DNA of 5,935 nucleotides from Beijerinckiaceae bacterium. GTDB lineage: Bacteria; Pseudomonadota; Alphaproteobacteria; Rhizobiales; Beijerinckiaceae. Location: positions 1-5,935 of the forward strand of contig CANGOK010000202.1 of the NCBI GenBank assembly GCA_947455285.1. Reading direction: 5' to 3'. Below the pieces are notes generated by a model. It had not been told where the DNA came from. It made no database searches and worked only from the letters and a program-made list of their open reading frames with translations. The position numbers and the translations under genes were made by a program. Numbering within the stretch: the stretch's first letter is position 1; every line of letters starts with the position of its first letter. Shown here one piece after another: positions 5,779 to 5,935 of the stretch.

Positions 5779-5935
5779 TCAACACCCTATCCTCATCATG
5801 TCGTATGCGGGCCGTATATGCGGAGGCAATTCAGATGTGAGCTGGTCGAAGTCGACCTCGCTCGAAAGATTGGTCAGGATGGCGCGCTTCGGGCGCAGCA
5901 TCTTGATCATCTCGAGCGCTTCGCTCAGGCAGAAA
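5779..5935 (-). CDS. MBL-fold metallo-hydrolase (PhnP-like), C-terminal fragment
   Basis: An open frame enters from the right edge and runs 51 codons to a TGA (plus-strand 5779-5781). It reads FCLSEALEMIKMLRPKRAIL, then TNLSSEVDFDQLTSELPP, then HIRPAYDMMRIGC. This fits the end of the PhnP-like (COG1235) phosphodiesterase group, whose tail normally looks like LSEAL..I..L.P.RA.LTNLHxDLDY..L...LP..V.PAYDGM. These enzymes are two-metal hydrolases of cyclic or phosphodiester bonds; in alphaproteobacteria the gene often sits near metG, tatD and mazG, which agrees with mazG on the same strand here. The expected His of the TNLHxD motif is Ser and the Gly of YDGM is Met, so activity may be altered. 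Most of the gene is outside the window; the family is recognised from memory of its C-terminal pattern. Confidence 0.75.
   Translation of the reverse strand, partial: FCLSEALEMIKMLRPKRAILTNLSSEVDFDQLTSELPPHIRPAYDMMRIGC

Overview
The window looks like chromosomal DNA from an alphaproteobacterium, most likely of the order Hyphomicrobiales (Rhizobiales). A methanotroph or relative in the Methylocystaceae/Beijerinckiaceae is possible but unproven. The evidence is the gene order ntrY-ntrX-hfq-hflX, which is typical of that class, high G+C coding sequence, an NtrX without a canonical GAFTGA loop, a short Hfq with an acidic tail, and a double cold-shock-domain protein with the N-terminal motif RKRGFDDDD. 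There is no sign of phage, transposon, CRISPR array or tRNA/rRNA genes.

Layout, plus strand: the C-terminal end of the sensor kinase NtrY (1-282) is followed after 6 nt by the complete response regulator gene ntrX (289-1656). A 240-nt gap holds a sigma-54-like promoter match and small hairpins. Then come hfq (1897-2148) and, 20 nt later, hflX (2169-3581). hflX ends 4 nt from the end of the convergent gene mazG.

Layout, minus strand (read right to left): the last 51 codons of a metallo-beta-lactamase-fold hydrolase (5779-5935, cut by the window edge), then about 550 nt without a convincing gene, then a cold-shock protein gene (4502-5227), an intrinsic terminator (4453-4481), and mazG (3586-4413). 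The long gap contains a 17-bp perfect inverted repeat whose left arm and loop carry a perfect FNR/FixK-type dyad.

How the genes fit together: NtrY/NtrX is a two-component pair linked to nitrogen and redox/respiratory control. Hfq is the sRNA chaperone. HflX is a ribosome-associated GTPase that rescues stalled or heat-damaged ribosomes. MazG cleans up non-canonical or excess nucleoside triphosphates. The CSD protein probably acts as an RNA chaperone. The overall theme is stress and post-transcriptional control. I see no clearly undescribed system. The items most worth a second look are the hydrolase tail lacking its expected metal-binding His, the FixK-like dyad inside a hairpin, and the sigma-54-like site ahead of hfq.
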